The position numbers and the translations under genes are program-made. DNA of 59,679 nt from Desulfosudis oleivorans (lineage in GTDB: Bacteria; Desulfobacterota; Desulfobacteria; Desulfobacterales; SURF-7): positions 13,303 to 72,981 of the forward strand of contig DYJD01000033.1 of NCBI GenBank assembly GCA_020723325.1, given 5' to 3'. The notes under the pieces are model-generated. The model had not been told where the DNA came from. It ran no database searches and saw only the letters and a program-made list of their open reading frames with translations. Below, in pieces: positions 27,929-40,027 of this stretch. Each line of letters begins with the position of its first letter. Within the stretch, counting starts at the first letter, position 1.

Positions 27929-30742
27929 ATGCGTCTTCTGCGTCTGATGGTATTTGTTCTGCTGCCGGGCCTGGTCCTGGCTGGGAGGTTTTCCCCGGCT
28001 TTATTTGCTGCGGAAGATTTTCCGGCCGGCGGCCGTGTGGTCCACGTCGATCTTCAAATTGAAGGGGTCGGTAAAAACGAGGCGGACTGGCGCAAAAAGG
28101 CCGGGGAGCTGATCCGTCTGCGGCCCGGGGATATGTTTACCCTGGAGGGTCTGGCGGCGGACATCGACGCCTTGCATTCCTCGGGCTTGTTTGAGAAAAT
28201 CCATGTCCCTGACCCCCAGGCATCCGCGGCCGGCGTCTCCGTGTGCTTTCAATTGACACCCTTCCGGCGGATCAAGGATATTCAAATTGTGGGGGCTTTT
28301 CCGATCCTGGAAAGGGAAATCCTCAATGCCATGACCATTTATACCGGCGATGTTTTCGCGGCGGAAAGCCTGCCGGCCCAGAAGGAATTTCTGGTGCGGC
28401 TGTATCAACGGGAAGGCTACATCGATCCGGGCATTAATGTCACGGCAACCCAGGATCCGCTGGATGGTGACTATGTCGTTCAGGTGCGGGTTTATAAAGG
28501 CTCCTATTACATCATCCGGGAAATGACCATGCAGGGCAACCGGGCCTTTTCCGAGCTGAATCTGAAATTGCGCATGAATGCCTGGAAAATGCTTCCCAGG
28601 CCCACTGAAATGCGGCGCTTTATTCAAAAGGAGATTGGAGCCGACGCCAAAAGGATTTTGCGCTTTTATCGGGAGCGCCAATTTGCCGATTGCACGGTCA
28701 CGCCGGTGATTCAAAAGGACCCCCGCACACGGGACGCGCGGATCTGTTTTCAGATCCAGGAAGGCCCCCGTTATGTTGTGGTTTTTGACGGCAACCGCGA
28801 ATTCTGGGACTACACCCTCGCAAAGGAGCTGGCCTTGTTCAAAAAAGGCAACCGCGGGGATTTGGGCCTCAAAAAAAGTCTGCGCCATATTCAAGAGCGC
28901 TATCGCAAGGCCGGTTATCTCGCGGCCAAGGTTGCAATGGAATCAAGCCCGTCCATTGACGAAGACGGCCTGCCCCTCCGGCAGATCCGCTTTGCCATTG
29001 AAGAGGGGCCGCGCTCACTGGTGGAAGCTGTTGGGATTCAAGGCAACCAGGCCCTGGACGAAGCCAAACTCCGCAAGCAGCTCTTGACCGCTGAAAAGAG
29101 CCTGCTCAACGCCGGTGGATTTGTGCCGGAAATTTTGGAGGAAGATGTGCGCGCCCTTACGGCCCTCTATGCCAGAAACGGCTATCGCCGGGCAATGGTG
29201 AAGCCGGCCGTGGAATGGCGCGAGGAGCCGGCCCGCAATCTGCGCCTGGCCACCGTATGCTTGCAAATTGATGAAGGCAGCCATACGGAAATAAGCGGGG
29301 TTGATATCCAGGGCCTGGGCCCAACGGAAAAGGCCGAAGCAGCCGCGGCCCTCGGCCTGAAAAAAGGCGCGTCTTTCCACGAGGATCTGCTCCGTGATGA
29401 TGAAAACCGGTTGGGGGCCGAGGTTTCGGAACAGGGCTTCCCCCATGTCCAGACCTCCGCAAAGGTTGCCTTTAATGAGGACGGTAGCAGGGCCGCGCTG
29501 ACCTTGGCAGTGGACAAGGGGTCGAAAGCTGTCATGGGCCGGGTGTATCCTTCCGGAAATTTCCGCACCAGCAACCGGATCATTCTGGATGAGATCGAAC
29601 AGCAACCCGGTGAACCTTTTTCCTTTAAGAAAATGCTTCTGTCCCAGCGCAACATCCAGGAAATCGGCGCCTTTGCCAGGGCGCGCATCCGGCCGGTGGG
29701 CCTCAAGGAAAAAGCCGAGCGCATCGACCTGATGGTGGAAGTGGAAGAGAAAAAACCGTATTTTTTTCAAGCCGGCGCGGGCTACAACAGCCAGAAGAAA
29801 TTCTACGCCAACAGCCGGGTGGGCGACCACAATCTGTTCGGCTTGAATAAGGACGCCTTTCTGGGCGGGGAACTGAGCATGATCGGCTACCGCCTGGAAT
29901 CCGGGCTTACGGAGCCGCGCTTTGCCTGGTCCCGCATTCAGGCCGGCCTGAATTTCTACGGTGAGGAAAAGCGGGAATTCAACAAGAATTTCGGGACACG
30001 CACCCAGGGCTCGTCCCTGACCTTTGAGCGCAAGTTAACGGAGCAGATCAACCTCAGCCATGGCCTGCGCTACGAACTGCGCGACCAGTTTCGACGCACC
30101 CTTGAGCCTGTTCCGGATGCGGAAAAGGATTTATATGAACCCCGCAGCGTTTTCACCACCGGCCCTTCCATTACTTATGATTCCACCGACTCGTTTATCC
30201 GCCCCCGCAAAGGTCTGACCGCGGCCTTGACCACCGATGTTTCCCGCGGGATCATCAACTCCCTGGACGACTTCAACAAATTCGCCCTGCGGCTGCGCTA
30301 TTGTTACAGCCCCCTTGCGCAATTGACCCTGGCCCTGCGCGGCCGGGTGGGTTACATCGAACCCCATAACGCCCAAAGCGTCATTCCCGACGACCAATTG
30401 TTCTATCTCGGCGGAGTGGCGGATGTGCGCGGTTTTGAGGAAAACAAGCTGCGTTATGACGCTTCCGGCCAGGCCATGGGCGGCCGCAGTGAATACATGG
30501 GCAGCCTGGAGGCCCGCCTCGACCTCGGGCTCAATCTGGAACTCTGCCTGTTTTGGGACACGGGCAGCATCCAAAGGGCTTTGAAGGACGAGGGCGAGGA
30601 TGCCTGGCGTTCCTCTATGGGAGCGGGCCTTGCATACCTGACCCCCATCGGTCCCCTGGGATTGATGTACGGCCACAAGCTGGACCGCCGGCCGAATGAG
30701 ACCGCCGGCCGTTTTCATTTTTCCATTGGGTATATGTTTTAA
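27929..30742 (+). CDS. tamA: BamA/TamA-family outer-membrane barrel (Omp85)
   Basis: The 937-residue protein has a Sec signal, several POTRA domains (about residues 35-590; GDVFAAESLPAQKEFLVRLY and GNRAFSELNLKLRM are typical) and a C-terminal 16-strand barrel. The barrel has the Omp85 DVRGF motif (in GGVADVRGFEENKLR) and a terminal Phe (IGYMF). With more POTRA domains than the classical three of TamA, it resembles a long TamA or a second BamA. It sits right after tamB and is surely co-transcribed. Together they would bridge the periplasm. A GTG nine bases upstream (27920) is an alternative start. Confidence 0.92.
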   Translation: MRLLRLMVFVLLPGLVLAGRFSPALFAAEDFPAGGRVVHVDLQIEGVGKNEADWRKKAGELIRLRPGDMFTLEGLAADIDALHSSGLFEKIHVPDPQASAAGVSVCFQLTPFRRIKDIQIVGAFPILEREILNAMTIYTGDVFAAESLPAQKEFLVRLYQREGYIDPGINVTATQDPLDGDYVVQVRVYKGSYYIIREMTMQGNRAFSELNLKLRMNAWKMLPRPTEMRRFIQKEIGADAKRILRFYRERQFADCTVTPVIQKDPRTRDARICFQIQEGPRYVVVFDGNREFWDYTLAKELALFKKGNRGDLGLKKSLRHIQERYRKAGYLAAKVAMESSPSIDEDGLPLRQIRFAIEEGPRSLVEAVGIQGNQALDEAKLRKQLLTAEKSLLNAGGFVPEILEEDVRALTALYARNGYRRAMVKPAVEWREEPARNLRLATVCLQIDEGSHTEISGVDIQGLGPTEKAEAAAALGLKKGASFHEDLLRDDENRLGAEVSEQGFPHVQTSAKVAFNEDGSRAALTLAVDKGSKAVMGRVYPSGNFRTSNRIILDEIEQQPGEPFSFKKMLLSQRNIQEIGAFARARIRPVGLKEKAERIDLMVEVEEKKPYFFQAGAGYNSQKKFYANSRVGDHNLFGLNKDAFLGGELSMIGYRLESGLTEPRFAWSRIQAGLNFYGEEKREFNKNFGTRTQGSSLTFERKLTEQINLSHGLRYELRDQFRRTLEPVPDAEKDLYEPRSVFTTGPSITYDSTDSFIRPRKGLTAALTTDVSRGIINSLDDFNKFALRLRYCYSPLAQLTLALRGRVGYIEPHNAQSVIPDDQLFYLGGVADVRGFEENKLRYDASGQAMGGRSEYMGSLEARLDLGLNLELCLFWDTGSIQRALKDEGEDAWRSSMGAGLAYLTPIGPLGLMYGHKLDRRPNETAGRFHFSIGYMF

Positions 30743-30850
30743 AATTTCGGTTTTCTTTTGAAAAAAACTGGGCTATGGTGCGCCTCCGTTGCCAAACCGG
30801 AAAGGTCGTGGTATTTTTCCGGAAAGCTATAAAGAATCGAGGAGAGAACA

Positions 30851-32671
30851 ATGCCGGCCAATCAAAAATTAAGAAATATTGCCATTATCGCCCATGTGGA
30901 CCATGGCAAGACCACCCTGGTGGATGCCATGTTCAAACAAAGCGGTGTTTTCCGGGAAAACCAGAATGTGGATGAACGGGTCATGGATCGCATGGATTTG
31001 GAGCGCGAACGGGGCATCACCATCGCCGCCAAGAATTGCGCCGTGATCTGGAAGGGCGTCAAGATCAACATCATCGACACCCCCGGCCATGCTGATTTCG
31101 GCGGCGAGGTGGAACGGGCCCTGTCCATGGCCGACGGCGCCTTGCTGCTGGTGGATGCTTCCGAAGGTCCGCTGCCCCAGACCCGTTTTGTCCTGCGCAA
31201 GACCTTGGAAGCCGGTTTGAAGATCATCGTGGTGATCAATAAAATCGATCGCAAGGACGCCCGGGTGGCAGAGGTGCTGGATGAAATCTATGACCTGTTC
31301 ATCGATCTGGATGCCAGCGACGAGCAACTGGATTTTCCTTATCTGTACGCCATCGGCCGGGAGGGCATTGCCAAACGCAAACTGGAGGATGCCGACACGG
31401 ATCTGGATGTGCTCTTCGACACCATTCTGACGGAAATTCCGCCCCCCCGTTTTAAGGAGCAGGAACCCTTTCAGATGCTGGTGTCGGACCTGGGCTATTC
31501 GGATTACATCGGCCGCCTGGCCATCGGTAAAATCGCGCACGGCACGGTGCATGCCAAAGAACGCCTGGTCTGCATCAATAAGGACAATGTCCAACTCCCC
31601 TTGAAAGTCACCCAATTGCAGACCTATGAAGGCCTGACCTTCAAGGCCGTGGACACGGCCGAACCCGGGGATATCGTGGTCCTGTCCGGCATCGAGGATG
31701 TCAGCATCGGCGACACCATCTGCACCCGTGAGCAGCCCAAGGCCTTGAAACGCATCCGCGTGGAAGATCCCACCATTGCCATGAAATTCACCATCAACAC
31801 CTCCCCCCTGTGCGGTCTGGAAGGCAAATATGTTCAATCCGCCAAAATCCGCGAGCGGCTGCAGAAAGAGACCCTGATCAACGTCGCCATCCAACTGGAG
31901 GAGACCGGCGATAAGGACAGTTTCATCGTCAAGGGCCGGGGGGAATTTCAAATGGCCATCCTGATTGAAACCATGCGCCGGGAAGGTTATGAATTCAGCG
32001 TCGGACGGCCGGAGGTCATCTTCAAATACGTCAACGGCGGGAGGCAGGAGCCCATTGAACGCCTTTTTGTGGACTGCGATGAGCAGTTTCTGGGCATAGT
32101 CACGGAAAAGCTTTCCATCCGCAAAGGCAAGATGACCAACCTGGTGAACAAAGGCTCCGGCCGGGTGCGCATCGAATTCTCGGTGCCCTCCCGCTCCCTG
32201 ATCGGCTACCGGGACGAATTCCTCACCGACACCAAAGGCACTGGCATCATGAATTCCTACCTGTCCGGATATGAAGCTTTTCGGGGGGAGTTCCGCTCCC
32301 GTTCCAGCGGTTCCCTGGTGGCGGACCGCAGCGGCAAGGCCGTGGCCTATGCCCTGTTCAATCTGGAGCCCCGGGGCCACCTGTTTGTCGTTCCCGGCGA
32401 TGTTTGCTATGAGGGCATGATTATCGGCGAGCATAACCGCGACAATGATCTCAACGTCAACCAGGCCAAGGAGAAGAAGCTGACCAACATCCGCGCCGCC
32501 AACAAGGATGACGCGGTAGTGCTGACACCCATTCGGCCCATGACCATTGAGCGCGGACTGAATTTCATCCGCGATGATGAAATGGTGGAGGTGACGCCCC
32601 TGTCCATCCGGCTGCGCAAAACCGTTCTTTCAGCCCAGAAACGCCAGTCGGGAAAGGCGAATATGAAATAA
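30851..32671 (+). CDS. typA: Ribosome-associated GTPase BipA/TypA
   Basis: The 606-residue translational GTPase has G1 AHVDHGKT (residues 14-21), G2 in [12 protein letters not shown]3 DTPGHADF and G4 NKID. EF-G-like domains and the BipA-specific C-terminal domain follow ([37 protein letters not shown]). It binds ribosomes in the EF-G site and helps 50S assembly and growth under stress or cold. RBS GAGGAGAG precedes the ATG. Length and motifs are normal. A histidine-kinase gene starts 11 bases after it. Confidence 0.97.
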   Translation: MPANQKLRNIAIIAHVDHGKTTLVDAMFKQSGVFRENQNVDERVMDRMDLERERGITIAAKNCAVIWKGVKINIIDTPGHADFGGEVERALSMADGALLLVDASEGPLPQTRFVLRKTLEAGLKIIVVINKIDRKDARVAEVLDEIYDLFIDLDASDEQLDFPYLYAIGREGIAKRKLEDADTDLDVLFDTILTEIPPPRFKEQEPFQMLVSDLGYSDYIGRLAIGKIAHGTVHAKERLVCINKDNVQLPLKVTQLQTYEGLTFKAVDTAEPGDIVVLSGIEDVSIGDTICTREQPKALKRIRVEDPTIAMKFTINTSPLCGLEGKYVQSAKIRERLQKETLINVAIQLEETGDKDSFIVKGRGEFQMAILIETMRREGYEFSVGRPEVIFKYVNGGRQEPIERLFVDCDEQFLGIVTEKLSIRKGKMTNLVNKGSGRVRIEFSVPSRSLIGYRDEFLTDTKGTGIMNSYLSGYEAFRGEFRSRSSGSLVADRSGKAVAYALFNLEPRGHLFVVPGDVCYEGMIIGEHNRDNDLNVNQAKEKKLTNIRAANKDDAVVLTPIRPMTIERGLNFIRDDEMVEVTPLSIRLRKTVLSAQKRQSGKANMK

Positions 32672-32682
32672 GGAGGCCTCTG

Positions 32683-35148
<2,466 letters not shown>

Positions 35149-35190
35149 TTAGTTTATTACCTGTGCTATAAATATCCTGCAATATCAACA

Positions 35191-35228
35191 TTGGGGGGAT
35201 TGAAAAGTGCTATACTTCCCCCCCCCAA
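35191..35228 (+). terminator. Possible terminator-like G/C-run hairpin
   Basis: TTGGGGGGA and TCCCCCCCCAA face each other across 17 bases in the 135-base gap between the kinase and the regulator gene. There is no proper T-run on the plus strand, so attenuation rather than full termination is possible. A CAAATCCATTGATTTG inverted repeat follows at about 35259-35274. Confidence 0.35.
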
Positions 35229-35283
35229 AATGTCCCATAATAATAAACCATCACCGAATCAAATCCATTGATTTGGAGTAAAC

Positions 35284-36291
35284 ATGAAAAAAGTACTGAT
35301 CGCCGAAGATGATCCCATCTACCTGGACTTGCTCACATCGGCCCTGGAACCCTTTAAGGATAGATTTGAAGTGGTCAGCGCCGGCAACGGCAAGGAGGCG
35401 GTTGCGCTTTTGTCCGAGTCCAAGATGGCCTTGCTGATTACGGATGTGGTCATGCCTGAGATGGACGGCCTGCAGCTTCTTGCCCATGTGAACAGCCATT
35501 ATCCCTTAATGCCCTGCTTTGTGATGACGGCCTATGAGACGCCGGAATTGCGCAATAGTCTTCCCAAAGACATCCGGCGCTTTTTCCGCAAGCCGTTTCC
35601 ACCGGAAAAGCTGGGACCGGAAATACTGGAAGTCATCGGACAGGACACACCCCAGGGTTTTATCCATGGCATTTCTGTCAGCAGCTTCATGATGATGATC
35701 GAAATGGAAAAGAAGACTTGCCTTTTGGAAGTTCATCTGCCCAGTGGCAACAAGGGCCTGTTTTATTTTGAAAAGGGTGTGCTGTACAATGCGGTGAGCA
35801 AGGATCTGAAAGGCGAAGCCGCGGCCCTATCCTTTGTGGCCCGCAAGCGCGCCCAGTTTTCCTTCCGGCCCTTGCCTTCCAAAAAGATTGCCAAACAGCC
35901 AGCCATGCCGTTGAAACAGTTGCTTGAGAAAGTTCAGAAAATGGCGGATAAAAGGCTCAACTCCACCATGATCGATGACAACCGACCGGAACTCAGCCTG
36001 CCGGGCCGATTTACGGTCCTGGGGGACGGGTTTCAAAGTGAAATGACCGTCACCCACTTGTCCATTCCATGTTTGCGGATGCGCTTGGGTTTTCGTCCCA
36101 GATTCACAGTAGGCCAGAAGCTATCAATTGAATTCAACCTGGATGACAAACCGCGCTCTTTGGTCAACAAGGAAATTGTGGTCACCGGCATTGAGGCCTT
36201 GACCGTGGATGCCGATTTCTGCTCCCGGGAGCATTACGACCGTCTCGGGCCCTATCTGCATTTCAACGCCCTTGAACATAAATCCTGGTGA
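35284..36291 (+). CDS. Response regulator with PATAN (DUF4388) and PilZ-like domains
   Basis: The 335-residue protein begins with a receiver (acidic E8-D9-D10, phosphoacceptor D54 in LLITDVVMPEMDG, K107 in RKPF). A DUF4388/PATAN domain lies at about residues 125-225 (ISVSSFMMMIEMEKKTCLLE, GLFYFEKGVLYNAV). A C-terminal segment of about 100 residues is beta-rich and PilZ-like, but I do not see the RxxxR and DxSxxG c-di-GMP motifs clearly. Such proteins link phosphorelay to motility or surface behaviour. It follows the hybrid kinase, which is the likely phosphodonor. The next gene starts 13 bases after its stop. Confidence 0.85.
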   Translation: MKKVLIAEDDPIYLDLLTSALEPFKDRFEVVSAGNGKEAVALLSESKMALLITDVVMPEMDGLQLLAHVNSHYPLMPCFVMTAYETPELRNSLPKDIRRFFRKPFPPEKLGPEILEVIGQDTPQGFIHGISVSSFMMMIEMEKKTCLLEVHLPSGNKGLFYFEKGVLYNAVSKDLKGEAAALSFVARKRAQFSFRPLPSKKIAKQPAMPLKQLLEKVQKMADKRLNSTMIDDNRPELSLPGRFTVLGDGFQSEMTVTHLSIPCLRMRLGFRPRFTVGQKLSIEFNLDDKPRSLVNKEIVVTGIEALTVDADFCSREHYDRLGPYLHFNALEHKSW

Positions 36292-36304
36292 TCCGGAGGC
36301 TGCC

Positions 36305-37525
36305 ATGACCGTATTTGACCCGGAACATGCTCTTTGGAATGTGCGCCGTGAGTTCGGTGAACATGGCGGGGTTTGCCCTTCCATCTCACGCTCCGCCACT
36401 TTTACGGTGATGGACCCGGCCACCATGCCGGAAATTTTTCAGGGACTGCGTGGGCCGGACAAGGGCGGTTGCTTTTTGTACAGCCGCCATTTCAACCCCA
36501 CCATCCATGTATTGGATCGCTATCTGGCGGCCATGGAGGGCACGGAAGCCGCCGTCTGCACCGCCAGCGGCATGTCGGCCATCTCCTGCGCCTTGCTGCA
36601 GATTTGCAGGGCCGGGGATCACATTGTGGCCAGCAATACCATTTACGGCGGCACCCACGCCTTGTTGCGGGAACTATTGCCGGAAATGGGCATCACCACC
36701 ACCTTTGTGGAAACCACGGACCTTTCTGCCTTTGAGGCCGCCATCACCCCTGCCACCAAGGTGATCTATACGGAGACCGTGGGCAATCCCACCCTGAAGG
36801 TGGCGGATATTCCCGCTTTATCAAAGCTGGCCAGAACTTACTATCTCACCCTGATGGTGGACAACACCTTTACCCCCATGCTGGTATCACCCGCCAAGCT
36901 GGGGGCGGACATTGTGGTGCATTCCCTGACCAAATTCATCAACGGCGCCGGGGATCTCATTGCCGGCGTGATTTGCGCGGACAAGGCCTTTATACACCGC
37001 TTGATGGATCTTCATACCGGCCGGGTGATGCTTTTCGGCCCCACCATGGATCCCCGCAGCGCTTTTGATATCATTCAGCGCCTGCCCCACCTGGCCATCC
37101 GCATGCGCGAGCACAGCCACAGGGCCCAGGCCATTGCCGGTCGGTTGGAGAAAATGGGCGCGCCTGTGTCCTATCCGGGGCTGCCGTCCCATCCCCAGCA
37201 CAACTTGCTGGCCGCCATGCTCAATCCGGGCTTTGGTTTCGGCGGCATGTTGACCATCGATTGTGAAAACCAGAAAACCGCTGAAAAGCTCATGGCCCTC
37301 CTGCAAAACCAGGAGCGCTTCGGCCTGATTGCCGTTTCCCTGGGGTACTATGACACCCTGATGAGCTGTTCCGGGTCCTCCACCTCCTCGGAGATTCCGC
37401 CCGAGGATCAGGACAAAATCGGGATTTCACCAGGCCTGATCCGGTTGGCCGTGGGCTATACCGGGAATCTTGAGGATCGCATTGTCCAAATGGAAACGGC
37501 TGTCAAAACCGTGGGACTTGTCTAA
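36305..37525 (+). CDS. PLP-dependent Cys/Met metabolism enzyme
   Basis: The 406-residue protein belongs to the trans-sulfuration family (cystathionine gamma-synthase/lyase, methionine gamma-lyase, O-acylhomoserine sulfhydrylase). The PLP lysine is K210 in HSLTKFINGAGD. Other family motifs are YSRHFNPT, AVCTASGMSAI, ETVGNPTLKV and DNTFTPML. The last 40 residues (SLGYYDTLMSCSGSSTSSEI) include the usual SLG and substrate-carboxylate region. Which reaction it performs cannot be fixed by eye. The ATG at 36305 has CCGGAGG 7 bases before it. It may be read through from the regulator gene. A REP palindrome separates it from the convergent peptidase gene. Confidence 0.9.
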   Translation: MTVFDPEHALWNVRREFGEHGGVCPSISRSATFTVMDPATMPEIFQGLRGPDKGGCFLYSRHFNPTIHVLDRYLAAMEGTEAAVCTASGMSAISCALLQICRAGDHIVASNTIYGGTHALLRELLPEMGITTTFVETTDLSAFEAAITPATKVIYTETVGNPTLKVADIPALSKLARTYYLTLMVDNTFTPMLVSPAKLGADIVVHSLTKFINGAGDLIAGVICADKAFIHRLMDLHTGRVMLFGPTMDPRSAFDIIQRLPHLAIRMREHSHRAQAIAGRLEKMGAPVSYPGLPSHPQHNLLAAMLNPGFGFGGMLTIDCENQKTAEKLMALLQNQERFGLIAVSLGYYDTLMSCSGSSTSSEIPPEDQDKIGISPGLIRLAVGYTGNLEDRIVQMETAVKTVGLV

Positions 37526-37565
37526 GGGGATGTTTTTGGAAAGATCAGCCTTGGCTGTCTTCCCT

Positions 37566-37589
37566 GTGGGAGCGGCTTCCAGCCGCGAT
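37566..37589. repeat. REP-like palindrome, copy 5 (core only)
   Basis: The core GCGGCTTCCAGCCGC lies in the 76-base gap between two convergent genes. It is followed by TCGGCCGAAAGAT, the start of a right arm. CAGCCTTGGCTGTC to the left is a degenerate left arm. Position between convergent genes is typical of REP elements. Confidence 0.85.
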
Positions 37590-37601
37590 TCGGCCGAAAG
37601 A

Positions 37602-38570
37602 TTACATCAATGACGCTTTGATTTCAGCAGCCTTAGCAGCGAACATTTCCGTGATGTACCGTTTCGGATTGACCTGCACGCCGTTTAAGCGCACTTCGTA
37701 ATGCAAATGCGGTCCCGTGCTTCTGCCGGTGTTGCCCACCTTGGCGATAACATCACCGCGCTTGACCGCTTCACCATGTTTTTTTTCAATATTGTCGCAG
37801 TGGGCATAACGGGTGGAAACCCCATGGCCATGATCAATCACGATGGTTTTACCAAAAAAACGTTCAGTGCCTACAAAACTGACAATACCGTCGGCCGCGG
37901 CCAGAATCGGCTCTCCCCGTAACGCGGCCACATCAAGCCCCTTGTGCATTTCCGGCAAACCTGTGAACGGCGAAATCCGATAGCCGAATCCGGATGTAAA
38001 CCGACCCTGGGCCGGTTGAATGGAAGGGGTTGCGGCCAGCAGGCTTTGCTTGTCCTCAAGGTATTTTAAAATCGTTTGAAATTCTTTGTATTGGCGGTCG
38101 GAGGCCTGATGCAGACCGGCCACCTGGGCATGCATGGCTTGCATGAGGCTGTCATGGTGTTTTTCAAGGGGCACGGCCGGGTTCAGATCTTCCGGCATGG
38201 ATCCGCCGATGCCGCTCAAGGCAGTATCATTATCCGAAGGAATTAGATCGGCCATGGTTCGGATGGATTTTTGAAAGTCGTCCAAGGTGTTCAGCTTGGT
38301 CTTAAGGGCGTTGATTTCACCTGCAAACAATTGAATCTGTTTGCGCTGTTTGGCGATTTCAGCCTGGTGATCCACAATCTGCTTGGTAAGATAGGCATTG
38401 CCGGACAGAGTCTGCCGGAGATGATAATAATCATACAGGATCAGACAGAGCACCACCAGGCAGGCGGCCATGAAAACACCGGCGCAATAGACCTGTTTTT
38501 TGGGAAAGGAAGCTTGATGAATTTTGGATCCGCATCTGCGCAAAATCATGAATGTTATTGTGCTTCGCAT
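37602..38570 (-). CDS. M23-family peptidase with coiled-coil, membrane anchored
   Basis: The 322-residue protein has one N-terminal membrane helix (about 28-48), a coiled coil (about 60-180) and a LytM/M23 domain. Zinc ligands are H209 and D213 (MHKGLDVA) and H290 in GPHLHYE, with H288 as the catalytic partner. Such proteins cut peptidoglycan cross-links or, if divergent, activate amidases at division. All metal residues are present, so activity is likely. It acts in the periplasm. Met8 is an alternative start without a better RBS. Confidence 0.93.
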   Translation of the reverse strand: MRSTITFMILRRCGSKIHQASFPKKQVYCAGVFMAACLVVLCLILYDYYHLRQTLSGNAYLTKQIVDHQAEIAKQRKQIQLFAGEINALKTKLNTLDDFQKSIRTMADLIPSDNDTALSGIGGSMPEDLNPAVPLEKHHDSLMQAMHAQVAGLHQASDRQYKEFQTILKYLEDKQSLLAATPSIQPAQGRFTSGFGYRISPFTGLPEMHKGLDVAALRGEPILAAADGIVSFVGTERFFGKTIVIDHGHGVSTRYAHCDNIEKKHGEAVKRGDVIAKVGNTGRSTGPHLHYEVRLNGVQVNPKRYITEMFAAKAAEIKASLM

Positions 38571-38756
38571 GGCCCATCATCTTTCAATTTTCAGTTTCGT
38601 GTCGGCTGGTGCGGAATTGCCCCTTTGAGTGCGGTAAAAACAGATAATAAAAATCAGAATCCGGGTTTGCTGTCAACCGATTTATTTTGGTTGCTATTTT
38701 ATCATTATATTTCAAGTCGTACTCCATCCGGGGGGCTGTGTGTAGGTAATTTGCAT

Positions 38757-38797
38757 GTGTTTTTTTCGGGGTCGGGGTCGCAATCGGAATTGAGAGA
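38757..38797. repeat. Single hexamer array of the GGGGTC family
   Basis: TTTTTTTCGGGGTCGGGGTC followed by GCAATCGG matches the left arms at 9654 and 19361. A right arm is at best vestigial (CTGATACCTATCCCGG at 38820-38835). The surrounding gap 38571-39054 has no gene. Confidence 0.6.
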
Positions 38798-38944
38798 ATA
38801 GAATAGATTCAGCGACAATACTGATACCTATCCCGGCACTCATGATTAAAGCCCCTTTTGAAAGCATGCGGTGCCTTGAACCGCTGTGCACCTTGACGCC
38901 CGGCCTGATGAGGCCTATGTTACAGATGATCGGGTTGCCTGGTT

Positions 38945-39020
38945 TTGGTCATTGTTTTGGCCATTAAAATTAAACTTGAATTTCGGATTTATCTGGCTTG
39001 CCGCAACGATGATCAATGCC
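38945..39020. repeat. Arms-only relic of the REP/BIME element
   Basis: TTGGTCATTGTTTTGGCC on the left and AACGATGATCAATGCC on the right match the outer arms of copies 1 and 2 at the usual distance. The GCGGCTTCCAGCCGC core between them is replaced by AT-rich sequence. Confidence 0.6.
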
Positions 39021-39054
39021 TGGCTACCATAATGTATTAGGGGAAAGAAATTAT

Positions 39055-39246
39055 ATGCCCTTTGTCAGCGCGCCCGGATTAAAAGGCATGGTCTATGTGC
39101 CGAAAGAGACCGCCCGTATCTCGAAAAAGTACGATTGCAGGGAATGCTTTGCCTGCCAATTGTGCGCCGAAGAGCGCTGTGCCCTGTGCCGGTCCCAGAA
39201 AGATCCGGCCGAAAAACCCTGCCGCCGTCCCAGGAAACCTGAATAA
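39055..39246 (+). CDS. Small cysteine-rich protein
   Basis: The 63-residue basic protein has six central cysteines (CRECFACQLCAEERCALC) spaced x2, x2, x2, x4, x2, plus one near the end. That pattern is suited to a zinc or Fe-S site. The N-terminal MPFVSAPGLKGMVYVPKETA looks conserved in similar small proteins I recall from sulfate reducers, with no known function. AGGGGAAAG serves as RBS before ATG 39055. It is convergent with the metallophosphoesterase. Confidence 0.7.
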   Translation: MPFVSAPGLKGMVYVPKETARISKKYDCRECFACQLCAEERCALCRSQKDPAEKPCRRPRKPE

Positions 39247-39254
39247 GCGATGTT

Positions 39255-39893
39255 TTAAATCATGATTGCGGATTGTATTTTTTGTTCATCCAGCTCGATC
39301 AAGGCTCCGGCACCGTTTTTGCCGATGCTGCAGTTGACCACCAGGGTCTTGCCCCTTTCCTTGATCCCGGAACTTTCGTGGATATGGCCGCAGATGCACA
39401 GGCGCGGTTGCAGGGTATCAACCAAGCCGCCAACGGCCGTGCTGCCGGAATGCCATTTCCCGGCCACTTCATCCAGGGTGCCGAAAGGGGGCGGGTGGGC
39501 CACAAAAACCGTTCGGGCTTGGATCAGGTTTTTGAGCCTGGTTACATAGGGGGCTTCCCAAAAGCCGAGTCTGGACCGGAAGGGCAGGAGCAGGGTGCCG
39601 CCCACTCCCGCAAAATGGATTCCCGCCAGATCCTTGGATTGCAGATGCAAGGAAGATATATTGTTGTAAGCAAGCGACCATTTTTCCATTGCGGAAGAAT
39701 CCGTGTTGCCGCGTACTATCAGTACCGGAATGCCCAGGTCGTTCAATTCGGCAAGAACCGTGTCGGAACCAAAATAGCGGGCGATATCGCCGGCCGCCAC
39801 CAGCACGTCCGGGGTCAGGCGCCGGACGGTATCTTGAATCAATTTCAGTTTTTCCGGTTTGGAATGAATATCCGCCACTGCGTATATGCGCAT
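39255..39893 (-). CDS. Calcineurin-like metallophosphoesterase
   Basis: The 212-residue protein has the five metallophosphoesterase motifs: D8-x-H10, G35-D36, G62-N63-x-D65, H133 (VAHPPP) and G169-H-x-H172. These bind two metals and hydrolyse phosphoester bonds. It resembles YfcE/archaeal MJ0936-type phosphodiesterases. There is no signal peptide, so it is cytosolic. It is the first intact gene downstream of the minus-strand cobalamin riboswitch, but about 340 bases, a terminator and repeats lie between. Control by B12 is therefore not established. Confidence 0.9.
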   Translation of the reverse strand: MRIYAVADIHSKPEKLKLIQDTVRRLTPDVLVAAGDIARYFGSDTVLAELNDLGIPVLIVRGNTDSSAMEKWSLAYNNISSLHLQSKDLAGIHFAGVGGTLLLPFRSRLGFWEAPYVTRLKNLIQARTVFVAHPPPFGTLDEVAGKWHSGSTAVGGLVDTLQPRLCICGHIHESSGIKERGKTLVVNCSIGKNGAGALIELDEQKIQSAIMI

Positions 39894-39924
39894 ATCTGCT
39901 CCTTGTGGATCAAGTATGGTTTAG

Positions 39925-40001
39925 GCCTTGATTATCGATTCGGCCGTCCCCGCTTGTGGGAGCGGCTTCCAGCCGCGATTCGGCCGAAAAGATGAGCAAG
40001 G
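39925..40001. repeat. REP/BIME-like palindrome, copy 6
   Basis: Complete element: left arm GCCTTGATTATCGATTCGGC, core 39956-39979 with GCGGCTTCCAGCCGC, right arm CGGCCGAAAAGATGAGCAAG. It lies just upstream of the metallophosphoesterase start. Confidence 0.87.
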
Positions 40002-40027
40002 AAAGTGTGATTTATTTAGTACCGTCT

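Noticed and set aside
30869-32434. 521-codon open frame antisense to typA
   Set aside because: It mirrors a fully recognisable GTPase gene in GC-rich DNA, lacks an RBS, and its protein has no family resemblance. It is a shadow frame.
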